DNA of 64,000 bases from Miscanthus floridulus. Its lineage: Eukaryota > Streptophyta > Magnoliopsida > Poales > Poaceae. Of this stretch, positions 1-11,603 are shown piece by piece. Both the position numbers and the translations under genes were made by a program. Within the stretch, counting starts at the first letter, position 1; each line of letters starts with the position of its first letter. The DNA lies in assembly GCF_019320115.1 (NCBI RefSeq), contig NC_089591.1, positions 62,629,798 through 62,693,797 on the forward strand, read 5' to 3'. The notes under the pieces are model-generated. The model did no database searches. It saw only the letters and a program-made list of their open reading frames with translations, and was not told the DNA's origin.

Positions 1-687
1 AGCTGCTCTCAGAGTCTCAGTAGAGGGGGTAGTGTTCTGCTGTCATTGTGGTCCCTCCAAGATGCCGATCAAAATTGGTTAAGCATCTGAATCTCACAGA
101 GGAGGGCCTTTCTCCTTTCATTTCCACTATGGTTTTCTCTGCTAGGAACCTTACTGCATTGAGATCCTACACAAAGAGAGGTAACAAGCTTGGTTATAAA
201 AAGATGCATTCAATCATACTAATTAGCTATGGAACAATTCAGACAATACACAAGGGCAATAAATGAGGATAAAAACCCTTTGTTTAAGAAACAAAACATT
301 ATAGCTAACATTGGTCAAGAGAACTAAATAACTCGGATAAAGAAACTGAACTTAAACCTGATTATGAAACTGAACCCGAACCTTTAATCAATAGAATGCA
401 GTGAAACTAATAATATGCACTAAGCCTGAACCTGAAACATAAACCTAATTCCAAATCAGGTTTAGGTTCAAAAATGCACTAATGAGCTATTTATTCCAAC
501 ATCTGAGTTTATATCAGTATATACAATTTAACATTTTTTAATGAGTTTCACATACTTCCAAAAAACTAAACAAAAGCTTAAACTCAACTCAACTGCTGAC
601 CCAAAAACTGAACTCAAAAAAGAAAAAAAAAGAATAACCTTATGAAACAAATGCCGCTTATTAGAGTAAAATTTGCAGCAAGGAAAT

Positions 688-860
688 TCTGTAATTGAAG
701 ATTGACTAGACATATAACAGAACAAACATAACTGTTATTGAAGATTGACTAGACATAAAACTGAACTGACATAACTGTTATTGAAGATTAACTAGACATA
801 AAACTGAAATGACATAACTGTAATTGAAGATTGAAATGAACTAGTAGACATTAAACTAAA
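688..860. repeat. Four-copy 43-bp tandem repeat
   Basis: Copies begin at about 688, 731, 774 and 817 with an exact 43-bp period. Each has a core reading CTGTTATTGAAGATTGACTA with minor changes, followed by GACATAAAACTGAACTGACAT. The last copy is diverged. It lies in the left subterminal region of the MULE. Confidence 0.85.
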
Positions 861-1260
861 GAGAGAATGAAACTGAACTGACATGATTGTAATTAAGATG
901 AACAGAGTAAATAAAAAGCTCTAAATAAATATAACCTGAACTAAGAATGAAACTAAGAAATAAAGTAATAATGAAACTAAGACCCAAAAGACAACTGAAA
1001 CTAACCCCCAACCCATGAATATCTCCCCCAACCCCTCCCCCCTGCCGCGCAACCGCTCTCAAATTCGAACTCATTTCAGATTTCAGATTAAACAACACAG
1101 AAAAAAAAACAGCGCTGGGGAACATGGAAAACAACAACGAATCAAACAATAGACTAAAACTATGAATGAAGCAACAACTCAATAAACTGAAAGCACTGAA
1201 CACAATTTCCTAAATTTAATTAAACTGACTAGGACTGAATCTTTCCTAAATTTGAATAAA

Positions 1261-1594
1261 CTGACTAGCACTGAATCTTACTATAACAAAAACTAAATAA
1301 ACTTACTGTGACTACAAATGACTAAGACTAAAAACTAAAAATGAATAAAATAACTGAATCCAACATTAGAACTTCTCGGTTTACACTAAATAACCTACTG
1401 AAACTAAATAATCTGAACTCTACAAGACTGACTAGAACTGAATCTTACTAAAACAGAAACTAAATAAACTGACTATGACTACAAATGACTAAGACTGAAA
1501 ACTGAAAATGAACAAAATAACTGAATCCAACATAAGAACTTCTCGGTTTACACTAAATAACCAACTGAAACTAAATAACCTGAACTCTAAATGA
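1261..1594. repeat. Direct tandem duplication, 167-bp period
   Basis: Unit 1 starts at 1261 and unit 2 at 1428. The landmark ACTTCTCGGTTTACACTAAA starts at 1371 in the first unit and 1538 in the second, again exactly 167 bp apart. The two units differ at only a modest number of positions, so the duplication is fairly recent compared with the rest of the region. Confidence 0.85.
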
Positions 1595-2080
1595 CTGAAA
1601 CTATATGTGAAAAGATAGGGGGAGGAGAAAAGAACAGGGCTAGGGGAGGGGCAGCCGGAGAAAAGGTAGGGAGTAAATGGAGGATGCAAACAACGAGAGA
1701 AAAAAACAGCTTAGCCAGTAAAAAAGACGCCTGAAATGAACGGTTTGCTGCCAATAAAGGCCATCCAAAAAAAAAGACCCATAAAAAGGACAAAAGCCCA
1801 ACAAGAAAAAATGAAGCCCAAAAAAGACAATGTCAAAAAAAAAGCCCACGAAAAATGAAAAACGCCATAAAGGAAGGCCCAAGCCAAAACCAAAAAAGAA
1901 AAGCCCAAAAAGGCCCTAGCCAAAACTAGAAAAAAGAAAAGCCCAATTAGATACACTACTTGACCGAGCACACCAACCTCTTGTCCAAAACCACACTGAC
2001 TCCCCCCCCCCCAGCAGCCGCCGGCTGCCAAAAAACAGATCAAAGAACAAAACCAAGAAAAGAAAACAGGAGAGACCAAG

Positions 2081-5000
2081 ATGGAGGATGAGGACGACAT
2101 ACAGCAACATCAGACTCAACTTCACGGGGCAAACCAAGTAAGTTGAAAAAATCACTAACCTTCAAAATCAACATTTGGAGCACATGGGGATCTCCATCAT
2201 CTTTCTGCTCCTATGATCACGATAACACTGCAGGATCCCATTCATCTTGCCTGCTGCTATGATCACAAATAACACTACAGGATTTACACCAAAAAATTAT
2301 AAAATTGGGATCACAGCCTGACAAAACACATATCATCTAACCCCTCATCAAAAAAAAATAATCTTATTGGTAGGAAAATCAGATTATCAGAAGATTCACA
2401 AGCAAGGAGAAGGGGAAGCAACAACAGCAAATCAAGACAACAGATTCTAATACCCCAATCAGCTCAGGAAACAACTGGCAGGGGAGTTACACAAAGCTCA
2501 TAATTGAACAGATAAGAAACTCACAGGAAGAAAACATCATACCTGCTAGTGTCCAGGTACAAAAATACTACCATCATGATGAATTTACAAGACATAAAAA
2601 GAATAAACCCTGATAGTGTTTACTGTAATTACAAAAACAAAAGAACTAATATCATACTTAATGGAATTGAATATGCAGCATACATTTGGCCCATATACAT
2701 CTTTGTTGTTGGGAGACATGAACACACATGTATGACATTGACAAAAACATTTAAATATGCAAAAATTATATAGTCGCAATCAGTAAGAATAGTTTGTTTG
2801 CAGGGGTCACCAAACAATAGCAAGTGCACAGATGAGATCTAGTGGACATGTGTAGGTAAAAAAATCTTTGTAAGAAAAAAAAATATGATAACTTTCTGCA
2901 ACTTACATTTTGATAATCACAGTCACCCAGGAACATGAAAGCACATTACCAGACTTTGATGACTTCAGCAACTAGTACTGTAGCCAACAAAGTCATGAGG
3001 TAAGCCGATATTGAAAAGAACTAAGTTTCAAATACACTGAATATGGAAAAAAACTTATCTTCAACATAAATGCATTAATACAGCTTGTAGGGGGCGACTG
3101 CGGTTTGTCTATGGAGGAAAATAGCATGTATATAACAACCAGCAGATGCGAGGGAGACCAAGAAACAATGAATGGAATGGAGACAGGACAGTATGCACCC
3201 AATACATCAATGTGTCCTGCTCTAGAAAAAGACCCTTGAAGAAGTGACTTGCAGAAAAAAGTAGAAACCATTAGCAATGGCCCTAAAAGACATGAAGAAC
3301 TGCAATACTCAAACAATGAATATCAAGACAATCAACTCATAGAGTGGGGTGAAGATTACTTAATTGATAGTGAAGAAGAACAATGGCAGAATAGCATCTT
3401 CAAAAACATGAAGCTACAAGAAGTTCAAGGAACATCGACAACATCAGTAATATTTCAAGCAGTGAGCGTGCCACCTGAAGATGCTGACAGTGTAGAAACA
3501 AACAATAGCCAAGAACTTACTGAACAAGAAATTGAGGAATTCATTGCTGCAGAACAGGTAGCAGCTTCTGCAGGAAACAATGCTGACATCAATAGCATGT
3601 ACACTCCACAGATAGGGATGGAATTTGAAACAAAGGAAGCTGCTCAACATTTTTTCAACTTCTATGCATACATGGCTAGCTTTGGAACGGCTATAGTAAA
3701 AGTCTTCAGGTCTGGAAGCAAGAAAAAAAAACAAGAGGTCACAAAAGTCATAGTTAAGTGCAATAAGTATGGCAAAAACAAAGAACCAAAGACCTTACCA
3801 CAGCAGGAGGCAGAGGTGGACAAGGACATTGGAAAAAAGAAAGGACCTAAAAGGAAAACAAATGTGGTAGTAAAAACAAATTGTCAGTGTACTATGGTTG
3901 CCAAAGAAGAAGGTCAAATCTGGAGGATTACTGGACTAGAATTAGAACACAACCATGACCTACAGCCGGGAAAACATTTTGATGGGCACAAGTATTTGAT
4001 AGACATGGAGAAAGCACTCATAAGAACATTAAATGAATGCAACATTCCAACAAGAAAGATGGTAACCATCCTGTCCAATCTTAGAGGAGGACCCATGACA
4101 CTTCCTGTGAAGAAGAAAGACATTAGTAACATAAGAATAAAAATTAACAGAGAAGTCAGGGGATCAGATATGACTAAGCTATTGGACAACTTCAGAAATA
4201 AAAAGTCTGATGACCCAAGTTTCTTCTACAAGTTTGATTTGGATGAGGAAAACAGAGTTAAAAACATTTTTTGGAGAGATGGATCATCAATTAAATATTA
4301 TGAAGAATATGGTGATTGTGTCAGCTTTGACACAACATACATGACTAACAAATACAGGTTGTCATTTGCGCCGTTTGTGGGGATAACTGGCCATGCTCAA
4401 ACTTGTTTATTTGGATGCACTTTCCTACATGATGAAACAGCAGAGACTTTCAAGTGGGTATTTGAAACATTTCTGGAATCAATGGGAGGCAAGCACCCTA
4501 GGTCCATCATTATGGATCAGGACAAAGCAATGAAAGCAGCCATTCTAGAGGTGTTCCCAAATACAAGACACAGAAACTACTTGTTTCACATAAAAAACAA
4601 ATGCTACAACAAGAACCTAAAAGTCTTCGCAAAAAACAAAGGCCTCTACGAAATATTTGAAGACATAGTAAACAACTGCTTATTAGAAGAAGAATTTGAG
4701 TACTTGTGGGGTAAGATGATTGAAGACAAAAAGCTAGAGAACAACAAATACTTCACAAGGATGTGGGAGACAAGGGAAAGATTCATCCCAGTATACTACA
4801 AACATGATTTCTTTCCGTTTATCCAAACCACATCAAGAAGTGAGGCTGTCAATGCAAGATTCAAAGAGAATGTGGGTCCAACCTATAGTATACACAGCTT
4901 CTTCTCAGAGTACCAATGAATGATAGAAACAATAGACAGAGCAGAAAATCTAGAGGACCACTACAATGTACAAAAAAAGGCAGAAGGACCTAATGTTTGG

Positions 5001-5947
5001 CTACACATTTGAGATTCAGGCAGAAGAATTGTACAAGTAGGAATATATACAAAAAATTCCAGCTTCAACTAAAAGCTACATCTACATTAGCTTACAAGAA
5101 ATCCAAGAAGACAAAGTATTTCAAGTATGGCAGAGAAGTAACCAAGTTCAGAAACTAGAGAGGATAAGAAAGTACACTGTCCTGACTGACCTCAGAGAGG
5201 GAGTAGAGGAGATGAGTTGCATCTACGTCAAATTCAACAAAGATGGAGTACTCTACTCGCACATCCTAAAAGTGATGATTGAAAAAGAAATTAGCAGAAT
5301 ACCAGACAAGTACATAATAGATAGATGGAGGAAAAGGGATCTTAGAATGGTCAAGCAAAGAATTGGAGAAAACACAGCTGACGCGCGTTCACTGCTAAGA
5401 TTCAATATGCTATCAAGGCAATCTACAATAATCATTTCAAAGGCATCAAAAAGAGAGGAAGCAACAAAGTACCTTATGGCAGAAATAAACAGGATTGACT
5501 TGCACTTGGAAACAATTCTGATGTCCGAAACAACTGAAAACACTCAAGAAGAGGTACACTCCATTGAAGTGGAACAAATCAGAGGGGAGGCAAATGCAAC
5601 AGTGAACAATGCAGACAACAATATTGGGGATCCAGAAACAACAACAAAAAGGGGCAGGCCAGCATTGCCAAAAAGAATGAAGCCACTGATAGAATAGGAA
5701 AGAGAGAAATGAAGCAAAAAGAAAACAAGAAGAAGAAGAAAGTAACAGCAAACGAGAGCACAGGTAAAGAATAAAAAAACCTCAACACTATTCTTGACAT
5801 TATAGCAGTGCTATCATAATCAAAAGTTAAAATATCCTTGCAGGATCTCCGATCAAGCCCAAGCCAAAGAGGATGAAGAAAACAACAAGAAACAACACTG
5901 ATGCAAATGAAAAGAGTGCAAGAGGACCAAGGAAGACAATAATATAG
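2081..5947 (+). pseudogene. FAR1-type MULE transposase, broken
   Basis: The gene would encode the transposase that cuts and inserts a Mutator-like element. A possible first exon is 2081-2137, starting at ATG with an acidic MEDEDD N-terminus and ending at GTAAGT. It joins in phase with an exon starting at 3255 after TTGCAG. The long frame to 4919 holds a FAR1 DNA-binding domain (about 3610-3970, including the CQC and EHNHD motifs) and the MULE catalytic domain (about 4300-4600, DTTYMTNKYRLSFAPFVG and later IMDQDKAMKAA). A TGA at 4917 breaks the frame. A TGA follows near 5010, and a frameshift precedes the SWIM-like region at 5212-5300. A last small exon (5844-5947) follows an 80-bp intron with GTAAAG..TTGCAG borders. 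It encodes a basic tail rich in Lys, Arg and Pro. A further frameshift near 5680-5697 separates it from the main frame. The family assignment is strong; exon joins are inferred. Confidence 0.85.
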
Positions 5948-6326
5948 TGCTATCATAAAGGCATTATCAGTTCATGTAATAGGATATTACAAGAGACATT
6001 ACACGTGCATGTAAACATTACTATATTGTTCTATGTGCATGCAAACACATCTCCAGAATAAAAAAACATGTTTTTGGCTAGTACCCTCCCCTATACATTT
6101 TTGTTAATCCTATGTGATATAGCTCCAGCCATCACCCAGCGAGAAAAAAAAGCCTAGTTAATGACACGTGGATTGATCCCCTGCAAGAAAAAAAATTAAT
6201 AACAATGATAACTTGTCCATGGATAGAACCACAATCTAAAATATAAAAAGAAACATATAAATCATAAAAAAGGCTAATGCAACAAAGACTATGAGGGGAC
6301 AAGTACCTGCCGGCACAAGTTGATTA
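5948..6326. other. Short spacer between convergent MULE genes
   Basis: About 380 bp separate the stop of the transposase tail exon from the stop of the protease gene. No gene is visible. It presumably holds both 3' UTRs; ATTAAA/AATAAA-like A-rich stretches occur on both strands, but no poly(A) signal can be singled out. Confidence 0.4.
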
Positions 6327-9133
6327 CTAGAGACTTGTTAATAGTGTTTGCCCCTGCTGAAAAATCATATTGTTTGCGAGCTTCACCCTGATATTTGGAA
6401 TATCAGATTGGTCAAACACATTCCTTAGATCAATATCTTTATCCCAGAGTTCCATGAACTTGACGGCAAAAATACCACAATCAACACTAGGAGCAGAGGA
6501 TGGCGAAAAAAGTCAGCGGGCGAACCAATAAGAAAGATGACTGTTCAAAGAAAAAAACATAGCAAGACTTACATATTGTTCTGTTTGGGGACTGCAGGAT
6601 AAGACACAGAGAAATCTTCCAAACTTGTATAGCCTTCAGCATGCTGATACCAGCACTCCTTGAAAGCAATAATCTGACAAAAAAATAGGTAAAATACAAA
6701 CAAGGTACAAGCTAAGACCAGAGAAACTGATCAAGATAACATAAAATAAACTTACAAGCTTCGAGCTAGCATCAATTTAAAAATTAGCATTGGAATCGAA
6801 GTAAGAGTCCAAGAATACAAACATCTTGTTCTTCAGATCGACAATGAACACGAACCAATGCTTATGAAGGACTACTGGAAAACAAAGCTAAAACATATAT
6901 ATTAAAATTAAATCACATTACATAGCAGGGCTTTAATCTGTACATAGGAAGTGTAAAACAAAAAATAAATGCAAGGATGAAAAACGTTATCTGACAAATG
7001 AAGCTTGTAGGCAGAATTGGCACCGATGAACGATTTCTGGACTATCCTCACATCATCTGAGCAGTTGTAGGTATAAAGAGAACCCTATAAATAAAAAAAA
7101 TTAGGCTGACTGACTAATGAACTTGAAAAATAAATAAATTAAAATTTAAAAAATTGAACAAGAATAAGAACAAAACATACCACAACTTTTGGATAGAAAA
7201 AGTGTTTTTTCGACTGCCGAGGGTGAACATCCTCAAAAAAATAACAACACATCCCGGAAACAAAATAGTTATCAACTTTGCCCCCAGTGAGGAATATGTC
7301 ACACTGGTCAACAAAGAGAATTCGTCTGCCTTCCAACTAAAAAAACAAAAGAGTCAACGAAAAAAAAACATGATTGATAAAAGAGACAATACCAAAAAAA
7401 ATAAACTTAACTTACCCACTCCATTGGCTATGAGCAAGCCCACAGATTGCATTATAGTAACAAACCTCTTCTTCAGTTATAGGAAATCTCTGGCCAGATC
7501 CGGTCCTCATCCTATATCTGACCTCTTCAATCTTAGGTCTCTCATCAGAAATATTGATAACCGGTCTAACTGAATTACCAACTTGGACCTAAAGTGGTAA
7601 AAAGAAAAAAAAATGAAATAAAAAAACTTACTAATGGTTTGCAAATGCTTCTTTAACAAAAACAGACTACCCACGAGCGGGGTAGTCACAGCATATGGAG
7701 CAACGTCATACCTTTTGTTTCTTGTTCATGATAGGACCATTATCTACCATGGATGCAGCCTCATCAAACATACGATTGCCCTTACACATCACCAAAGGAG
7801 TGTCCAGGACCAGCATATGCTTGTTCATTTTCAAACCATGTAAGAAATTAGAAGCTTCTTTTGGGTTCTATATAATAAAAGAAATAAGAAAAATCCATAA
7901 AAGATGGAAAACTAAACAAGATTACACGAATACAAAAATATATTAACATGAAAAAATGGGAGGATTACACAACCTGAGGGTGAGGACTGATCCTAGCAGA
8001 AACAGGAATGTGGCCATTGTTGTGAACTCATGTAGACTCATAATTTGGGGGCCTTGTGCAATTAAGAGGATGCTAAAACCCTTCACCACTGCGCATAAGG
8101 GGCTGCTCGCCACTGTGCATTTGGAAGTTGTTAACAATAGAATTCCCCTCAATACCTATACAAAAATATATACAGATATATTTCAGAACCAATGATTAGG
8201 TAAAAAAAGTTAATATAGTACATAAGAAGAAAACAAACCAGTCTGTGTTAATGGGAATAACTTGTCCTTACCAGCAACATGAGTGTGCACATTCTTTGGG
8301 TCTCCTGTAGTCTCGTTGATTGGAATTCTTGTGCACTTCATGGGTACGGGGAACCCTGCACCACTGCGCCTGGTGAACTGCTGAGAACAATGCACGGATG
8401 GGCCTTTTACAACTGAATTCCAAAAAGTATAAAAAAAATCATTACTACTTATAAAGAAAAAAAACAAAATGCAATAAATTAAAATTAAAGAAAATACTAA
8501 AAATACCTCCAACATTAGGATCTAAAATAGGAGCAGCAGTGTTTCCTTTGGAGTCTTTGCTGATCTGTGCAGCATCTGACAATATATGAAGGACACTAAG
8601 GACTAAGCTCTCAGTGGACATCTTACAGAACCTACACTTCCCATATGAACTCTCATTCACGAGCTTGCATAGGTCGTCAATGACCTGAAAAAAAGTTAGA
8701 ACTACCAAACAGATAATCAGTAAGTTAAAAAAGGCACCTAAGGGAAAAAAAATATATTAGGATGCAACTGAATCACCAAAATACAAAATGATATCCTCCT
8801 TAAATGATGATGAATCAGGAATAGCATTAGCTTGATCATGGCGAGATGTACTCCCTTCTTGCACAGGGTCATTATGCCGATTTATTTTCTTGGCCTCACA
8901 AAAACCAACAAACTCCTCCAGCAAATGAAGATTCACAGATGACATGGAAGCCTGATAAACACAGAAAAAGCTAATAATGTATGAAAAAGAGCTAATTCCA
9001 TACTAGATTTATTTAAAAACAAAATAAAGAAACATACATTTCTAAAATAATTCACATAACGAAGAGCAGGGCCAACTCGATTGTTATCCTGCAGCCCGTG
9101 ATTGCCGCAACAGAGATTGCTCGTATGAGCCAT
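6327..9133 (-). pseudogene. Ulp1-like (peptidase C48) gene carried by the MULE
   Basis: Ulp1 proteases cut SUMO-type conjugates; MULE-borne copies have no settled role. About 12 exons can be read on the minus strand: 9133-9038, 8951-about 8757, 8684-8507, 8412-8272, 8155-7974, 7867-7712, 7588-7416, 7336-7181, 7084-6986, 6874-6756, 6673-6573 and 6486-6327. Most have GT..AG borders and matching phases. The catalytic set is visible: His in HKHWFVFIVD and Asp in FVFLDSY (exon 6874-6756), Gln in PKQNN (end of 6673-6573) and Cys in VDCGIFAVKFMELWD (last exon). Gln lies six residues before Cys, as in Ulp1. Breaks: two stops in 8155-7974, one TAA in 6874-6756 after the catalytic Asp, phase conflicts at 7416/7336 and 6986/6874, and no clear donor after 8757. 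The gene converges on the transposase. Confidence 0.75.
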
Positions 9134-9242
9134 AACCCTAAAAAACAAAATGATATCCATGAATTCAAAGTCAAACTAACAAAAGCAAGTGACTAATTTT
9201 CATTACTTGCTGCTGCTGCTACACACATCCTACATGCGACAA

Positions 9243-9270
9243 CGGCCTCTCTGAAAATCAACAGAGGCCG
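9243..9270. repeat. Perfect 8-bp hairpin
   Basis: CGGCCTCT at 9243-9250 is the exact reverse complement of AGAGGCCG at 9263-9270, with a 12-nt loop. It sits at the edge of the right subterminal repeats. Confidence 0.6.
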
Positions 9271-9277
9271 GCATCAT

Positions 9278-9600
9278 CAGAAACTAACTAAAACTCTACA
9301 ATGAAATAATACATCACTATTCTAGAAGATTAACACTAAAACTAAATCTAAAACTGAAACTATACAGCTTCAGAAACTAACTAAAACTCTACAATTAAAT
9401 AACACATCACTATTCTAGAAGATTAACACTAAAACTGAATAGAAACTAAAAAATAAACCTATAACCTGAACAAAAATATTGCAATGGTTCACACAGGTAG
9501 ACTCTGAAGAAAACTAAAACTAAATCTAAAACTCAAACTATGCAGGGATCAGAAACTAACTAAAACTCTACAATGAAATAATACATCACTATTCTGAAAG
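9278..9600. repeat. Three spaced copies of a ~60-90-bp direct repeat
   Basis: Copies start at 9278, 9371 and 9550 with CAGAAACTAACTAAAACTCT and continue through a shared AATAATACATCACTATTCT part, followed by AGATTAACACT or a variant. The spacing is 93 and then 179 bp. This is subterminal MULE DNA. Confidence 0.8.
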
Positions 9601-10659
9601 ATTTACACTGAACTAAACATAAAATGTACTGGAAGATTCAAAACCATCCAGGACATGAAAAACAATTCACTAGAACTAAACACATAGTCAGCAAATCAAC
9701 TTGAGCATATATAAACTATTCACTTGAACTGAACAGTAGAGAGGGAGAGGGGCAACGAACGGACTGCTTCCAGACAAAAGAACAGGCCACCAGGCCTAGT
9801 GGTGCTTGGGCGCCTGGAGCGTGCGGCTCCTACTGTGCGTGACTCCCTAGAGCCCGCGCCGGGGACACCACGCGCCCCGTCCTGGTGGTAAGCAGCGACG
9901 GACGGAGCAGGCTGTGGTCCGCCGGGGACGCCCGCGCCCGTCACGATGAGCAGCGACTGGAGGCAGCAGCCGGGTGGCTAAGGGATCTTACACACGACAG
10001 TGCGGACTCTCTCAAATCAACAGAGGTCGACGACAACTACTCCCTCCAATCGACGGCGGCCGCAACCCTCCCTACGTCAGACTAGATCCACTGGCGCACA
10101 ACGGGTGCGGCAGTGGCAGGGATTTCTTCGGTACCAGCGAAATCCTTGAGAGACGATAGATACAAACAACGGTGACGCCAAAAGGAAACATGGGAAGGGG
10201 AACAAAGGAACTTAGCTCGCCGAAACCATTGACAGCGCCGGTCACCGCACCGGAGCCGCTGCGAGTCGCCTCAACTTGGTTGCAGGGGGGAGCCGAATCA
10301 AAAATGGGGGAATCGGGAAAGTGGGAAACGTACCGAGAAAATTCAGGGCGCCACTACCAAGAAAGTCAAAAAAACCACGCTAGCCCACAGTCAGAAACTG
10401 AAGATGACGACGGAGCTGGGTGCCACGCGCTAAGATGGATCGGACGATCGAAATGAAGACACACAAATAAAACGAACGGCCACAAAACCGGCTATTTTGA
10501 GCAAATGAAACAACCGGCTAATGTATAGCATTTCTCTACAAAAAAAATCCATATGTTTTTTTTTCTAAAACACATGTGTGTTGTATAACATTTCTATTTC
10601 ACTTTTCAGGATGTGACATGTGCTATACTGGGTTTTCAGTCTAGAGTTGTAAATACATC

Positions 10660-10850
10660 CAGCGGCGGATCCAGGAAAAATTTTAGGGGGTTGAACAAAA
10701 GTGCGACAACAACATACCTCCGACTGTTGCTTCGATCTTAAATCTCAGTCTTACCTACACGATAAGACTTTGGCTAAAATTTTATGGGGCTCTAGGGGGC
10801 CTAGGGCTCCGATATCGGTAGGAGGGCTCGAGACCCCTGATCCGCCACTG
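10660..10850. mobile_element. 191-bp hAT-type MITE
   Basis: The ends are inverted copies: CAGCGGCGGATCCAGG on the left and ATCCGCCACTG on the right. The flanks are AATACATC (10652-10659) and GATACATC (10851-10858), an 8-bp target duplication with one mismatch. CAGTGGCGGATCCAG-type ends and 8-bp duplications are typical of short nonautonomous hAT elements in grasses. It encodes nothing. Confidence 0.8.
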
Positions 10851-11603
10851 GATACATCCATATATTTGAAGTATATACGGCCATCGGGCCGGCCCGGCAC
10901 GCCCCGGCCTGGGCACGGGCCAGGCATGACCCGCAACTTCTTAGGCCAGGCACGGCACGTCGTGCCTACTGGGCCGTGCCAGCACGGGCCTCATGCTTGG
11001 CATTCGGTCCAAGCACGGGCCTGCGGGCTAATTTTCGGGCCGTGCCAGCCCGACCAGCCTGGCGAAAATATCGGGTCATGCCAGCCCACAGCCCGCAATT
11101 CTATAAACACACAGGCAAATTCAGCTCTAACTTCAGTTTTCAAATTTGGAATCAAATTTCACAGAAAACATAAAGGATAAGAGATCATAGATTCACAATC
11201 ACAACTCACAATCACAAGTTCACAACTAGACCGGATTCAAAGATAACAATTAACAACTAGACCATTGACCAGTGACCAGTCACAACTCACAAGTATGAAG
11301 TATCTTAACAGATTCACAACTCACAATCATAAAATAACAATGCACAAACAAGACTTAAAAAGATAATTGAGCTATGTGCAATGCTGCCCCATTAAAAATC
11401 TTTCTAGATAAAACTCATCCTTGTGAGAAACTCTAGAAAGAAAAAAAGAGTGCAACACAGCTCTTATAATGATAAGTTCAAAGTTTAGATACAAATGTCA
11501 CTCTCTGTTTCATCTCAACTCTCATCTCTCCTCTCAATCTCAAGTTCTCAACTCACTCTCATCTCTCATCTCTCATCTCTCAACTCTCTTAGAACAGAGA
11601 ACA

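Larger units (their letters stand above)
1..2080. other. AT-rich noncoding subterminal region of the MULE
   Basis: No convincing coding sequence is visible. Much of 300-1600 is built from degenerate variants of ACTGAACT, CTGAAACTA and GACTAGA, including two proper tandem duplications listed separately. From about 1610 to 2060 the plus strand is purine-rich and contains a run of 12 C near 1989-2000. The long minus-strand reading frames here are low-complexity (Phe/Ser/Leu-rich) and are probably by-products of the A-rich plus strand. The first 300 bases have no recognisable content. Confidence 0.5.
1..10539. mobile_element. Large Mutator-like element (MULE) with transposase and Ulp1-like protease genes
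   Basis: The stretch holds a FAR1/MULE transposase gene on the plus strand and, facing it, a Ulp1-like protease gene on the minus strand. Both sides are flanked by AT-rich DNA full of short CTGAAACTA/ACTAAA-like repeats. MULEs that carry Ulp1-like genes are known in grasses and other plants (Kaonashi-type elements), which supports treating these parts as one element. The right end is inferred near 10539, where the complementary strand reads GTAGAGAAATGCTATAC and is followed by an A-run. No matching inverted repeat was found on the left, so the left end may lie outside the window. Boundaries are therefore uncertain, and a 9-bp target duplication was not confirmed. Confidence 0.5.
9134..10539. 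other. Right subterminal region of the MULE and 5' flank of the protease gene
   Basis: This lies upstream of the minus-strand protease gene. From 9270 to 9720 it is made of degenerate CTGAAACTA/AACTAAAACT repeats like those of the left side. From about 9730 to 10450 it becomes GC-rich, with short reading frames on both strands that match no family I recognise. It could be a promoter/5' UTR or a captured host fragment. The sequence AACCGGCTA occurs twice near the inferred right end (about 10485 and 10511). Confidence 0.4.

Noticed and set aside
1489..2155. Several overlapping minus-strand reading frames of 66-129 codons rich in Phe, Leu and Ser
   Set aside because: They are complements of an A-rich, low-complexity plus strand, overlap in different frames and show no domain.
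9720..10456. GC-rich reading frames of 60-94 codons on both strands
   Set aside because: No frame is clearly preferred and no family is recognisable; kept only as a region note.
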